NCBI GenBank assembly: GCA_022641835.1
Contig: CP048723.1
Coordinates: 124,001-188,000, forward strand
Origin: Petasospora fabianii
Lineage: Eukaryota; Ascomycota; Saccharomycetes; Phaffomycetales; Wickerhamomycetaceae
DNA: 64,000 nt
Direction of reading: 5' to 3'
In this document: positions 9,326 through 19,500 of the stretch, piece after piece
How positions within the stretch are numbered: the first letter of the stretch is position 1
Layout: each line of letters begins with the position of its first letter
Notes under the pieces: generated by a model
What the model was told of the DNA's origin: nothing
Database searches by the model: none
Seen by the model: only the letters and a program-made list of their open reading frames with translations
Translations under genes and position numbers: made by a program

Positions 9326-9466
9326 ATTTTCGCCTTCAAAACCTGGTAGGGCCACGGCCACTTTAGAAAAGTGGAGCTGTGATAACAAACTTGTAAGCAC
9401 TACAAGACCAGGTATCAAGCTTTATTACAGCTTAGTTGTTTCACGTTGACCCAATCCCAAATCAAT

Positions 9467-10516
9467 ATGTCACTCCCAGCTGTACCAGCATCGCTTCCAC
9501 GGTCAATATCTACATTCATCGCACGTTCAAAGGAACTTGCCACCGCAGACCCAATCATCTCCTACTTCTGTCGTCTTTTCGCAGTTGAGCAAATCCTAAC
9601 TAAGAGCCTTCATACGACTGATGATGAAATTGCTGGGTTTGCAATGGGTCTTCTTGATAACATTGAGTCTTTCAAGAAGGATTCTTCTGCTGAATTGTTA
9701 GAAGTTATTCAAGATAAAGAAAGCTCAATTGCCTACGTTCTTAACTTTGCCAATAAGATCTTTGCAACTGGACTTATGGCTATCCAAGAACAACGTGTGA
9801 GTAAACAGACTGCTATGAGTTTACTTGCATCTGCAAACTTCTTTGAACTCCTTCAATTATGGAAAGAAGATGCTGAGCGTGTTGAAGAGTTAGAAGATGT
9901 GAGTAAAAAGAGTAAATATGCAAAGTTCCACGCAGCTCGAATCCTAAAGGCTTATAAGAACGGTGAAGATCCTAATGAATACGTTCCTCCAAGGAATGAA
10001 TTCGAACCTACTGAGGAATCAACTGATGCTGTTTCCTCACAAACGGAAAACAAAGACGAAGAGAAGGATATTCCAGTGGTTGAACCAGAGGGATCAAATT
10101 CGGACAATTTTGGACTTCCATCAGTTCCAACAACGATATCTCAATCAACATCCCCACAAGGTCCTCCACAGTTCATTGATGATGAACCAGAACCACCAAA
10201 AGAATCATTAGAGGAATCAACCCCATTCTCACTTCCAGAACCACCAAAATCCTTCCCAGTTGACTCAACTGATGATCTTACACTTCCAGAGACGCCAAAA
10301 TCAGAACCAAGTACCGTTTCACAACCAACAACACAACCCGTGAAGAAAGTGGAAAAGAAAATTGATATTAATGAGATTATGGAATCAAGTGAAGTTTACT
10401 CAAAGGCTCAAAAACATACTAAATTTGCCATATCTGCTATGAACTATGAAGATAAGGCCACAGCTGTAAAAGAACTTGAACAAGCGCTTGAACTTCTCGC
10501 AAAATTAAGAGAGTAA
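9467..10516 (+). CDS. VTA1: Vta1, activator of the Vps4 AAA-ATPase (ESCRT)
   Basis: Vta1 stimulates assembly and ATPase activity of Vps4, which disassembles ESCRT-III at endosomes in the multivesicular-body pathway. The N-terminal half (residues 1-165) is the helical MIT-like region. It is followed by a long Pro/Ser/Glu-rich linker (about 170-300). The compact C-terminal Vps4-binding domain (AQKHTKFAISAMNYEDKATA and onward) is typical of the family. The length of 349 residues is close to S. cerevisiae Vta1 (330). The first ATG in frame is at 9467; the frame is open a few codons further upstream but with no ATG. It lies about 150 bp downstream of the tRNA on the same strand. Confidence 0.9.
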   Translation: MSLPAVPASLPRSISTFIARSKELATADPIISYFCRLFAVEQILTKSLHTTDDEIAGFAMGLLDNIESFKKDSSAELLEVIQDKESSIAYVLNFANKIFATGLMAIQEQRVSKQTAMSLLASANFFELLQLWKEDAERVEELEDVSKKSKYAKFHAARILKAYKNGEDPNEYVPPRNEFEPTEESTDAVSSQTENKDEEKDIPVVEPEGSNSDNFGLPSVPTTISQSTSPQGPPQFIDDEPEPPKESLEESTPFSLPEPPKSFPVDSTDDLTLPETPKSEPSTVSQPTTQPVKKVEKKIDINEIMESSEVYSKAQKHTKFAISAMNYEDKATAVKELEQALELLAKLRE

Positions 10517-10927
10517 TGAATCATTCTTCTTATCTTCAAGTTTCTAGTACTTAATCATGATATAGTTATAGCTATTGCATGTGATAATGGATGGGAAAAC
10601 TGTGGTAAAGTAGAAGCTGACAAATGACCAATGTTTCACATATTATCCGAGCTTCTCCGCTTTCTCTACTTTTTCCGTCGTCTCCGTTTCCTCCGTTCAA
10701 GTTTCTAGTAGAGTTGCCTGTTAACAGAGTCCTTTAAGCGATGAATAGATTGATAGATAACTAATCAAATGGTTGCTATATAAGGAGATAGGTTACACCA
10801 GTATTGTGATGAGATGTGGCCTTGTGTTCTGCTCCTCTGCAACACAATCAACACTTGTTTGTAACTTCAAACACTCACTAATCAGTCTTCAAAGAATCAC
10901 TTCCTTAAACAACACTATTAAACAACA
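10517..10927. promoter_or_regulatory. Spacer VTA1/SDR with TATA box
   Basis: Contains TATATAAG at 10777-10784, about 145 bp upstream of the dehydrogenase ATG, and a pyrimidine-rich stretch with several CCG motifs (about 10650-10695). A 15-nt direct repeat TTCAAGTTTCTAGTA occurs at 10535-10549 and 10696-10710. No gene seen. Confidence 0.55.
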
Positions 10928-11671
10928 ATGTCCGGGAAAGTCTTCTTCATCACTGGTGCTAACAGAGGTATTGGTCTCGAACTCACAAAGGCCTTTGCTG
11001 CTGATCCAGCTAACACTATCATCGCTTCCGCACGTGACCCATCAAAGGCAACTGCTCTCCAGTCTCTTTCCAATGTTAAGATTGTGAAACTTGATATCTC
11101 CGACGAGTCTTCTATTAACGAGCTCCCAGCTCAATTGGAGAAGGTTGCACCAGAGGGTATTGATTACTACATCGCTAATGCAGGTGTCGCTGGTGACGAC
11201 GCCGTTAAAAAGGCTCTGGTAGTTGAGAAGTCCGTTTGGGTTGACCATTACATCACTAACGCTCTTGGTCCAATCTTCGTTACTCAAAAAGTGTATCCAT
11301 TCTTGCTTAAGAAGTCTACTCGTGTTATCTCTTTAACTTCTTCGATTGCCGGCTCCATTGGTGGGTTCTTCGAAACTTCTACTTCCGGTTATGGTCAATC
11401 CAAGGCCGCTTTGAACCATTTCGCCAAACTCTTGTCATATGAGCTTCGTGATGAAGGTTTCACTGTTATTGCTGTTCATCCAGGTGTCGTTTCCAGTGAC
11501 ATGGGTAAAGCAGCTCTTGCTAATTTACCAGAGGAGTCTCTTGAAGCTGTTAAGGCCCTCTTGATCACCCCTGAGGAGTCTGGTGCAGCTCTTCACAAGT
11601 TGATCCTTGGATTGACTAAAGAGCAAAACGGTACTTTCTTGAACTACACTGGTGAAGAGCTGCCATGGTAA
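10928..11671 (+). CDS. Short-chain dehydrogenase/reductase, NAD(P)-dependent
   Basis: Classical SDR enzyme of 247 residues. It shows the Rossmann motif TGANRGIG at 9-16, the NAG motif at 84-86, the catalytic Ser near 138-139 (SLTSS), and the active-site YGQSK (Tyr155, Lys159). HPGVV follows, as usual after strand six. It resembles the sniffer/C-factor-like carbonyl reductases and the yeast YIR035C/YIR036C group (benzil-reductase-like), but the substrate cannot be deduced. No signal peptide is present, so it is probably cytosolic. A strong TATA box lies upstream, and the codon use looks biased, both suggesting good or inducible expression; that is inference. Confidence 0.88.
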   Translation: MSGKVFFITGANRGIGLELTKAFAADPANTIIASARDPSKATALQSLSNVKIVKLDISDESSINELPAQLEKVAPEGIDYYIANAGVAGDDAVKKALVVEKSVWVDHYITNALGPIFVTQKVYPFLLKKSTRVISLTSSIAGSIGGFFETSTSGYGQSKAALNHFAKLLSYELRDEGFTVIAVHPGVVSSDMGKAALANLPEESLEAVKALLITPEESGAALHKLILGLTKEQNGTFLNYTGEELPW

Positions 11672-12051
11672 ACTGGGTAATGGATGAACTAGATGATTAG
11701 ATAGTGTTCAATCTCTGCTATAACCACTACTGTGGCTCTTGATTCTTAATCTAGAACTCTCAATTCAAATAGTTTTTTATAGACAATCTAGTCAAATGAT
11801 AAAAGAAGCTCTATTTTAATCAACAATAGCATCAAATAACCCATTGAAACCACTAAACTACAAATATTTAACCTTTAGATATAGATATTTCCAGCATAAG
11901 CAACGCATCGCTGACGCCACAGTTATGCTCCAGGGAAACACCCGAACATCTCAAATTGTTATCCGGTGTCAAAGGTTGAGCTCAACTCAACCCTTAATCC
12001 CTAAACACTACAGCTCATTTATCAACGCAATTGTGCAGAAAACAAGCAATT
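11672..12051. other. Spacer SDR/ARC18
   Basis: About 380 bp of AT-rich spacer holding the ARC18 promoter. A short plus-strand ORF here was rejected because it overlaps the ARC18 start and intron and has no coding character. Confidence 0.6.
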
Positions 12052-12688
12052 ATGCCAGTAAGTATACGATTTAGACTATGAGAGGTGTCATGCGGGTGAT
12101 AATCCGATGTCCTGAGTTGGTTGTTGAACTTCTTGATCATGTTTGACTAATATACGAAAACAGGCTTACCACTCTACTTTCCTCGCTGATCCTTCATCAA
12201 CAGAACGTCTTGTGGGAAATGTTGCCCTTTTACCCCTAAGAACAAAATTCCGTGGTCCAGCATATCAATCTGATTCCGATTATGACATTATTGATGAAGT
12301 TCTTGATCTCTTCCGTGCCAATTCTTTCTTCCGTAACTTTGAAATCAAGGGACCAGCTGATCGTGTTCTTATCTATGGTATCCTTTTCGTCTCTGATTGT
12401 CTTTCAAAACTCACTGCCACGATGCCAGCATCCGAGGCACACAAGGTGCTTACCAATTTGTCTCTGGATCACTTTGCCATTCCAGGTGATGGAAACTTCC
12501 CATTGAACTCATTGTATCAACCACCAAGGGACAGAAACGAATATGACCTTCTCAAACAGTATCTTACACAGTTCCGTCAGGAGCTCAGTGCTCGTCTCAT
12601 TGAAAGAGTGTACAAGGATGATCAGACACATCCATCAAAGTTCTGGTTGGCCTTTACGAGAAGAAGATTCATGAACAAGACCTTGTGA
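12052..12688 (+). CDS. ARC18: Arp2/3 complex subunit ARPC3, spliced
   Basis: p21 subunit of the Arp2/3 complex, which nucleates branched actin at endocytic patches. Two exons: 12052-12057 (ATGCCA only) and 12164-12688. The intron of 106 nt begins GTAAGT and ends CAG, with a branch-like GACTAAT at 12145-12151. The spliced product begins MPAYHSTF, exactly as in S. cerevisiae Arc18. It is 176 residues long against 178, and matches along its whole length (PADRVLIYGILF, FRQELSARLIERVY, KFWLAFTRRRFMNK). Without splicing there is no ATG giving this N-terminus. A CTG codon encodes the Leu of SLDHF, a conserved Leu in the family, supporting the standard code. Confidence 0.95.
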
Positions 12689-13129
12689 AACTGAAGTTCA
12701 TCTGATAAGATCAAAACACATACAAACAAACAAGCCGTGCTCCTGATGATCCGTGCAGGTATTGTATATTACGAAATCGAAGAATAAGGTAGAGTAACTT
12801 GTAGCTTATCTAAGAACAGCACGGGTTATCAGTGATAAACGTCACACACTGACCGTGAGTGCACAGAGCTTGCTGAGAATAAAATGTTACTGATAACTGA
12901 TTCAAGTGATAGTACAATGAAATAGACTCCTTCCAATACTGACCATGGCTATATAACACAGTAGTAATGCCATAATTGTGTATCATTATTGGCTCAACGA
13001 GAGATTAAGACGCATACACCCGGACACCTCTTTTGGGTTTTGCTGATCAAGCAGTGCAGCTTATGTGGAGTCTTGATTACTTATCAGTTTTAAAAGCTCT
13101 GTACACTTATATCACAGTCTTCAAGACCT
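12689..13129. promoter_or_regulatory. SSY1 promoter with a cluster of GATAA sites
   Basis: About 440 bp with five GATAA cores: 12805-12810 (minus strand), 12826-12830 (minus) and 12834-12838 (plus) forming an inverted pair TTATCAGTGATAA, 12892-12896 (plus), and 13080-13085 (minus). Such sites bind the Gln3/Gat1-type nitrogen regulators in yeast; the link here is inference. No gene seen. Confidence 0.5.
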
Positions 13130-15439
13130 ATGAGCTCGGGAAAGTCGACATCTTCGTCGTCGGGGCGTGACTTGTTCCCGCGTATGGAGCACCCACTTCG
13201 AGAGGTTCCTGGCTCGGCTGTCCAGGACGAAGACGAGGCAGATGCATGCTCGATAACTTCTGAAATGATACGAACAAAACTTGAAAGTCTGGAACCTAGA
13301 GCATATACTGAACCCACTGGGGATAAGTTCTTCTACACGAGGCTTTTTGGCCGTGAGGATGAATTAGCAGTCGAGGAAGTTGATGACTTCCAGCAGTACG
13401 ACGCTATGGTTCACAGAGAAGCGATTCTTAAAGGAAAGGCTAAGCATGTCCTCGCAGATATGCAAAGAAATGATATAAGAGTTGGTATGCCACTTGAGTC
13501 TCAGTTCTCACCCGGTATGGAACTCGTCAATGGAACAAAGAGACACAAGTTCCCCGAGATACGAAGACCTTCAGCTACAAGAGCCAAAGAACTACACCCA
13601 AAGCTCTTGAGAGAGACTACTCGAGGTAGTAACATCACCGAAGTGGTGGACATCTCTTCGGATAATTTCATTGATCGTCAAGAGGAGAATACACTATGGT
13701 CTGAGAAACCAACCAATAATTATGGATCTGGTGGTGAGAAGAAATATCACTTACAACGAAAGTTGGCAAGACCACAGATTCAAATGATCGCCCTTGGAGG
13801 TACACTAGGTGTTGGTCTTTATCTCTCTTCGGGTAAGGCCTTCTCCATATCTGGTCCTCTAGGATGTTTCCTTGGATTCCTCATATCCGGTTCAATTGTC
13901 CTTGCTACCATGTTATCATTTGCCGAGATGTCCACATTGATCCCCACAACATCCTCTATCTCAGGGCTTGCATCTCGTTTTGTCGAGGATGCCTTCGGTT
14001 TCGCCCTCGGTTGGTGCTATTGGCTTTCATTCACCATTGCAATGCCAAGTGAAGTATGTGCTGCTTCTATCATGCTAAGTTACTACGAGACATTCGACTT
14101 GAGTGAAGTGACACCAGGGTTTGTTGCACTCTTCCTCGTTCTTATCCTTACTATCAACTTGTTTGACGTTAGAGTGTATGGAAATATTGAATATTGTATC
14201 TCGTTGATCAAAGTGCTCCTTTCAGTCGCACTGATAATCACCATGATTGTAATCAATGTGAAAGAAGGATATGGATTCAAGTTCTGGGATACCAAAAAGT
14301 CTCAAGGTATCTTCACCTATGGTCCATTCAGACCAACATTTGACTTATCAGATGTAGGTTCCGGTGCTCTCAATGGTATTGGTGGTGCCACAGGTCGTCT
14401 TCTCGGTGTGATATCATCAATGTTAATCTCCTCATATGCATACACTGGTTCTGAAATTGGGTTTGTTGCATCCATGGAGTGTAAGAACCCAAGAAAGGCT
14501 TTACCATCGGTTACAAAACGTGTCTTTGGTCGTGTTGTCTTCTTGTATCTCCTTTCCATCTTTCTTGTTGGTTTAAACTTCTACGCAGGTGATCCACGCT
14601 TGCTAAGATATTATGCCCCAGAGCGTGGTCTCGACACATTGGATCCAGCACTGGTATCCTTCTTCAGTTTTGAATGTTCCAATGCGAGCATCTCTGATTA
14701 TTCCAATGGAAGCCAATCACCTTGGATCATTGCTATGCAATCTTCTGGTATGTGTCTTTATTCATCCGTGATCAATGCCTTCTTCATCATGTTTGGTGTC
14801 ACTGCTGGGTCTTCACATTTATACGTCTCATCTAGAACACTTTACTCCATGGCTACACAACGAAAGGCATTCGCAATTTTTGCAACATGCTCTAAAGCTG
14901 GTGTTCCATATGTGTCGGTGCTCTTCTCGGGGGCATTTGGACTTCTTGCCTTCTTCTCAGTCAATGAACATGCATTCAGTGTGTTTCAGGATTTCGCCAA
15001 TATCAGTTCTGCCACTGCGATGCTCATGTGGTCTGGTATGTGTTTATCATTCTTGAGATTCTTTTATGGACTCAAGTTGAGACCGGATATCATCTCCCGA
15101 GATGACCCATCGTATCCATACAGAAGTCCACTACAACCGTTCCTAGCTATCTATGGACTCTGTGGAAGCATGTTGATTGTGTTACTTATGGGGTTTGTTG
15201 TCTTCTTAAAGGGGTATTGGGACACTAAGACATTCTTTGTCAGTTATGGTGCATTGATGCTTTTCGTTATCTGTTACGTTGGGTATAAGCTCGTTAGAAG
15301 TTCCAAGATTCATAGATTAGATCAATTGGATTTGGACTCTGGAAGACGTGAGATGGATAGGATCATTTGGGATGAGGAGAAGTATTACGTCAGTTCCGTT
15401 GGAGAAATCTTCAAGAAAGTTATCAGTTGGCTCGCATGA
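13130..15439 (+). CDS. SSY1: Amino-acid sensor of the SPS complex, permease-like
   Basis: Ssy1 is a plasma-membrane, transport-incompetent amino-acid permease homologue. It senses external amino acids and, with Ptr3 and Ssy5, triggers processing of Stp1/Stp2. This 769-residue protein has a soluble N-terminal extension of roughly 220 residues, the trait that separates Ssy1 from ordinary permeases (about 550-600 aa). Twelve membrane segments follow, starting at LARPQIQMIALGGTLGVGLY. The extracellular loop after TM7 is long (DPRLLRYYAPERG and following), also Ssy1-like. The ATG at 13130 is the first in frame. S. cerevisiae Ssy1 has 852 residues. An amino-acid permease with an unusual N-terminus is the alternative. 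Confidence 0.82.
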   Translation: MSSGKSTSSSSGRDLFPRMEHPLREVPGSAVQDEDEADACSITSEMIRTKLESLEPRAYTEPTGDKFFYTRLFGREDELAVEEVDDFQQYDAMVHREAILKGKAKHVLADMQRNDIRVGMPLESQFSPGMELVNGTKRHKFPEIRRPSATRAKELHPKLLRETTRGSNITEVVDISSDNFIDRQEENTLWSEKPTNNYGSGGEKKYHLQRKLARPQIQMIALGGTLGVGLYLSSGKAFSISGPLGCFLGFLISGSIVLATMLSFAEMSTLIPTTSSISGLASRFVEDAFGFALGWCYWLSFTIAMPSEVCAASIMLSYYETFDLSEVTPGFVALFLVLILTINLFDVRVYGNIEYCISLIKVLLSVALIITMIVINVKEGYGFKFWDTKKSQGIFTYGPFRPTFDLSDVGSGALNGIGGATGRLLGVISSMLISSYAYTGSEIGFVASMECKNPRKALPSVTKRVFGRVVFLYLLSIFLVGLNFYAGDPRLLRYYAPERGLDTLDPALVSFFSFECSNASISDYSNGSQSPWIIAMQSSGMCLYSSVINAFFIMFGVTAGSSHLYVSSRTLYSMATQRKAFAIFATCSKAGVPYVSVLFSGAFGLLAFFSVNEHAFSVFQDFANISSATAMLMWSGMCLSFLRFFYGLKLRPDIISRDDPSYPYRSPLQPFLAIYGLCGSMLIVLLMGFVVFLKGYWDTKTFFVSYGALMLFVICYVGYKLVRSSKIHRLDQLDLDSGRREMDRIIWDEEKYYVSSVGEIFKKVISWLA

Positions 15440-15559
15440 AGCCAACATCCGCTTATGTTTAATGAATTAATGACTAATAATGATCTATATTACGTGAATG
15501 ATATCTAAACTGTCTTTGAACATCAAAGATACGACATAATCCCTATGACTGTCCCAAGA

Positions 15560-15641
15560 GAGCCGGTACAAACGGCTCGATAAGACCTTACACTAAGGAA
15601 TGCCATGCTATATGCTCTACGCAGGCCTAGGCGATGAGCAT
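15560..15641. other. Cluster of short stem-loops between convergent SSY1 and ADK2
   Basis: Within 82 bp: GAGCCG...CGGCTC (15560-15565/15573-15578), CCTTA-CAC-TAAGG (15586-15598), and ATGCTC...GAGCAT (15612-15617/15636-15641) enclosing a CGC/GCG stem and the 8-bp palindrome GCCTAGGC (15625-15632). It may be 3'-end structure shared by the two convergent genes or a small structured RNA. I do not recognise a known RNA family. Confidence 0.4.
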
Positions 15642-15689
15642 CACAGGGCAGTGTTTATTCGTTCTAAACGTTAGTCTATTACTGTTTGA

Positions 15690-16364
15690 TCAACGATCAA
15701 ACTCATTCTTGATTAGGCTCAACAGCTTTGGGAAAATGACATCAGATGTCTCACCCTCAACAGACCTAAGAACACCTTTTTTCTTATAGAACTCAATCAC
15801 TGGACCAATAGTAGAGTGGTAAGTGTCTAGTCTCTTTTGAAACACAGCAGCAGTGTCATCAGGTCTCTTACTCAATGGTTCGCCGGTAACATCATCCTTT
15901 CCTGCAACTTTTGGAGGGCTATATTCGAGATTGTACACTCTTCCACTTGGAATGTGAACCCATCTATTCTCAATTCTGTTTAATATCACGCTCTCTGGAA
16001 CTTTCAGCTCCACCACGAGGTTTAATTGTGCATTCTGGAGATCTCTTTCGAGTATCTTTGCCTGATTGAGGGTGCGGGGGAAACCATCCAACAACCAATC
16101 GCTCTGCTCCGTGAGCAGCTTCTGTGATTGAAGCTCGTTGACAATTATCGTAGATATCGTCTCATCTGGAAGCAGACCACCGTCAGCAATGACCTTCTTA
16201 GCCTCCTGGCCAATGGCAGTGCCCTGCTGGATCTCACGGCGAAGGAGATCACCCGAAGAGATGGCTGGAAGTGTCATATGTTTTAGCAGCTTAGAGGTCT
16301 GTGTGCCCTTTCCAGAACCTGGAGCTCCGAGGAGAAGCACTCTCAGTGGTCGAGCGAGAGACAT
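15690..16364 (-). CDS. ADK2: Mitochondrial adenylate kinase (GTP:AMP phosphotransferase)
   Basis: Mitochondrial-matrix nucleoside monophosphate kinase that phosphorylates AMP using GTP (or ITP). It has the P-loop GAPGSGKGT at 13-21, the NMP-binding segment SSGDLLRREI, DGFPRT, and a long-form LID with RWVHIPSGRVYN and no zinc cysteines, as in AK3-type enzymes. The length of 224 residues matches S. cerevisiae Adk2 (225). There is no long cleaved presequence; the N-terminus MSLARPLRVLLL is slightly basic, as in Adk2, which is imported without cleavage. Convergent with SSY1. ATG at 16364 is the only sensible start. Confidence 0.9.
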   Translation of the reverse strand: MSLARPLRVLLLGAPGSGKGTQTSKLLKHMTLPAISSGDLLRREIQQGTAIGQEAKKVIADGGLLPDETISTIIVNELQSQKLLTEQSDWLLDGFPRTLNQAKILERDLQNAQLNLVVELKVPESVILNRIENRWVHIPSGRVYNLEYSPPKVAGKDDVTGEPLSKRPDDTAAVFQKRLDTYHSTIGPVIEFYKKKGVLRSVEGETSDVIFPKLLSLIKNEFDR

Positions 16365-16598
16365 TGTGATGATTTGAGAGAATCAAGGGTCAAAGAGTGT
16401 GCGATTGTTGTGGAGTTGTGTCCATTGAAGTTGTATATCTCTTGTGGGGGAGAGATACTTTTTCGAGCGTCGGCGGATCGGCTACGACCGGCTGAAAGGG
16501 GGTGACCTTAGTGCGCCATGAATAATGGTCAATTACGCTTCACAATTTTACTTAAGTCATTACTAGTGTACATTTAATCATAATTAGTATCAGAAACG

Positions 16599-19500
16599 TC
16601 ATAGTCCATCGATCATGGAGAAGATGCTCTGAAGGGCATGCTTTTTCACTGTCTCGTTGTAGACAAGAACGCCATCGCCGCATCCACTAGACACCAACCT
16701 CGAGACATCGGACTGAAGACCCAATGGCAGGACACTAGTGCTCTCAGTAAAGGACTTCTTGAGCATAGATGTGTGTTCGTGCTCTTCAGCAGCCTTCTCG
16801 GCACAATCGATAATGCCACGATCAATACCACACATGGCAGCAACGTGCATACCGAAACTTCCCTCTGCGGCACCTTCCTCCAACTTGTACAAGAAGGTGA
16901 TACTCTTGGAAGCATCATCAACAATGATAGCCATTCTGTAAGGCTGGATCTGTGGATGAGACTTGAAGGATTCACCAAGCGAGGCGTAATGTGTGGCAAA
17001 GAAACCCAAACTCTGCACATGTGTCACAATGTGATGCAAGACAGCCTCAGCAATAGCGAAACCATCAGATGAAGAACCACCTCTACCCAACTCATCAAGA
17101 ACAAGCAAACTCTTCGGCGTAGCATTCTCTAAGATACGCTTTGTCTCCGAAAGCTCAACGTAGAATGTCGATTTACCCTGCATGATATTGTCATTAGCAC
17201 CAAGTCTCGTCATGATTCTGTCGACTGGAGTAAGACGAGCAGAAGAGGCTGGGACGTAACAACCAATCTGCGCAAGGATCACGGCAATGCATGTCATTCT
17301 CAAGACCGTGGACTTACCAGCAGCGTTGGCACCTGTGAGAAGACCCATGTTGGCATGTTCACCTCCAAGAGTGATTGAGTTGGGGATAAACTCCTTGGCG
17401 GAATGAACACCTGTGTTGAAAAATGGATGACGAAGCTCAGAGAACTCAAGGACACCAGTGTCAGAGTCAATGAACTGTGGACGGACAGCTGGGAAGCCAA
17501 TGGACTCGGAGGTCTTGGCCAATGAGAGGAGACAGTCAAATTTGGCCACACAAGAGATGACATTATTCCAAGTGGAGTAGTCCTTGTCGAATCTCAAAAG
17601 CATACGAGTCTTCAAAGAATCCTCAAGAATCTTATGAATCTCCTTGGCTCTGGCATACTTCTTGGAAAGGGCCTCAACTTCCGGAGACCAGTATCTCTTT
17701 GTCTTTTTGGATGCACCCATCTGTTTCCACGATGATGGAACCTTAATGGACACTGGCATCTCAATAGTGTACAGCTCCTTACCAAAGTCCTTATACTCGA
17801 TAGACTGAGTCTTGAACTCTCTTCTGTATTCCTTCAGCTTAATGTTGAGTTCATTCTCCAAATCACTGATGACCTGCTTAGAGTTGTCATAGTCCTCCTC
17901 CACACCTTTACTCAAGATGAGAATGTCTTGGTCCTTAGCCTTGACTCTATCAAATGCATCGCCCCACTTCTCTAAACACTCGGTGATCTCAGCAGGGAAA
18001 GACTGATGCAATGCCCTAAGAGCGCCCTTCATCTCATGACCATCCAATCTTCTGTACATAGAAGCGATATCCTCAAATCCTTCAATGACTCTAGTGAAGT
18101 CCTTCAACTTCAACTGGCCCGCGTGTACTCTTGACACCAATCTCTCCAAATCTGGCAACTTGACCAATGTTTCCTCAAGAATGGCTCTCAAGTCACCGTC
18201 CTCGAGTAATTGATCAACGGCATCTAATCTGGTCTCAATGTCGTCTTTGTGCAGCAATGGATGGACAATCCAAGTCTTGAGCAATCTCTTACCAAAGGCA
18301 GTTGTTGAACGGTTGACAAGCTTGAACAATGTACCCCTATCACTACCATCAAATGAGTTGGCAAAGATCTCCAAGTTTTGTAAAGTCTGACCATCCAAAA
18401 CCAAGTTTGTGGAAGGCTTGATCGTGGTGTATGGAGAAATGTTACCCTGAGAAATGAGTGAAGTATCAAGTTTCAGTGATTGCAAGTACCACAACAAACC
18501 ACCAAAAGCAGAGAAACCAACCATTTTGCGAGATTCGTAAAAGTCTTTCAAAGTCTCTGGCCATTGCGAGAGATCATCGAGATTCTCAGCTGGGAAATAC
18601 TTAGAACGAGTCAAAATCTCAAAAGTGGTGTCAAAATCAAAGAACTCGGTGTCTGGCTTGACAATGTTGAAGATGGCGTTGTTCTGACAATTGAACTTGA
18701 GGATTCTCAATGCAATATTGGAAACACCATTCTTCGGGACAATGATCTCCTTTGGTCTCAATTGCGAGATGAGGGTTTCGAGCTTTGTACACTCACTATC
18801 ATCTTTGAACTCAGTCATGTTGATAGCACCAGTGGCGGTATCAATGAATGCAACACCAAAGATCTTTCCGTGAGAGTCTTCTGGATCGGCCTCCTCCTTG
18901 ATAGAACAGCAGTACATGGCCATATCATCAAGAAGCATGGTCTCATCAGTCAAGGTACCAGCAGTTAAGACACACTTCAACTCTCTCTCAATGACAGCCT
19001 TCTTACCACCTGTAGTTTTAGCCTTAGCAGCCTTTGCATCACTCTCTCTAATCTCCTTACCGAGAGCAGTCTCTGTCTGGTCAACCTTGGCAACTTTGAA
19101 GCCCTTACTGATGAAGCTTGTGGCCCAAAAGTCAAAGGACATCTCAGGGATACCAGCCAACTGCATGTTGGCACGACCACCACCAGCAATCTTGAGATCA
19201 AACTCATTATGGGCAATCATGGCATCCTTTTCGTACAATTCGTAAAACTTTCCCTTTTTGAAGAACACGATACAGTCCCACATCTTGGACTTGATCTCCC
19301 AATACTGCTTCTCAAAGTTTGTGAATTTAGCCCACGCAGACTGTGGAATATATAGAGTACGTGGGTCATAGTCCGGATCGCCAATGGAGCGCTTCTCGGC
19401 ATCACGGATATCAACGAGCCATTGGTAACGTTCCTCATTCTCCTTAGTAAACTTTTGATGTTTTGGTGCTGGTTTGGCCCTGGATGGGGTAGCATTCTTG

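Noticed and set aside
9446-9466. Upstream extension of VTA1 from a TTG codon
   Set aside because: Not an ATG; the family N-terminus fits ATG 9467. Similar non-ATG extensions were dropped for PTC7, the zinc-cluster gene and the 72-residue ORF; those upstream of ARC18 exon 2 and NMD2 exon 2 are replaced by splicing.
11844-12074. 76-codon plus-strand ORF
   Set aside because: Overlaps the ARC18 start and donor site in another frame; no recognisable sequence.
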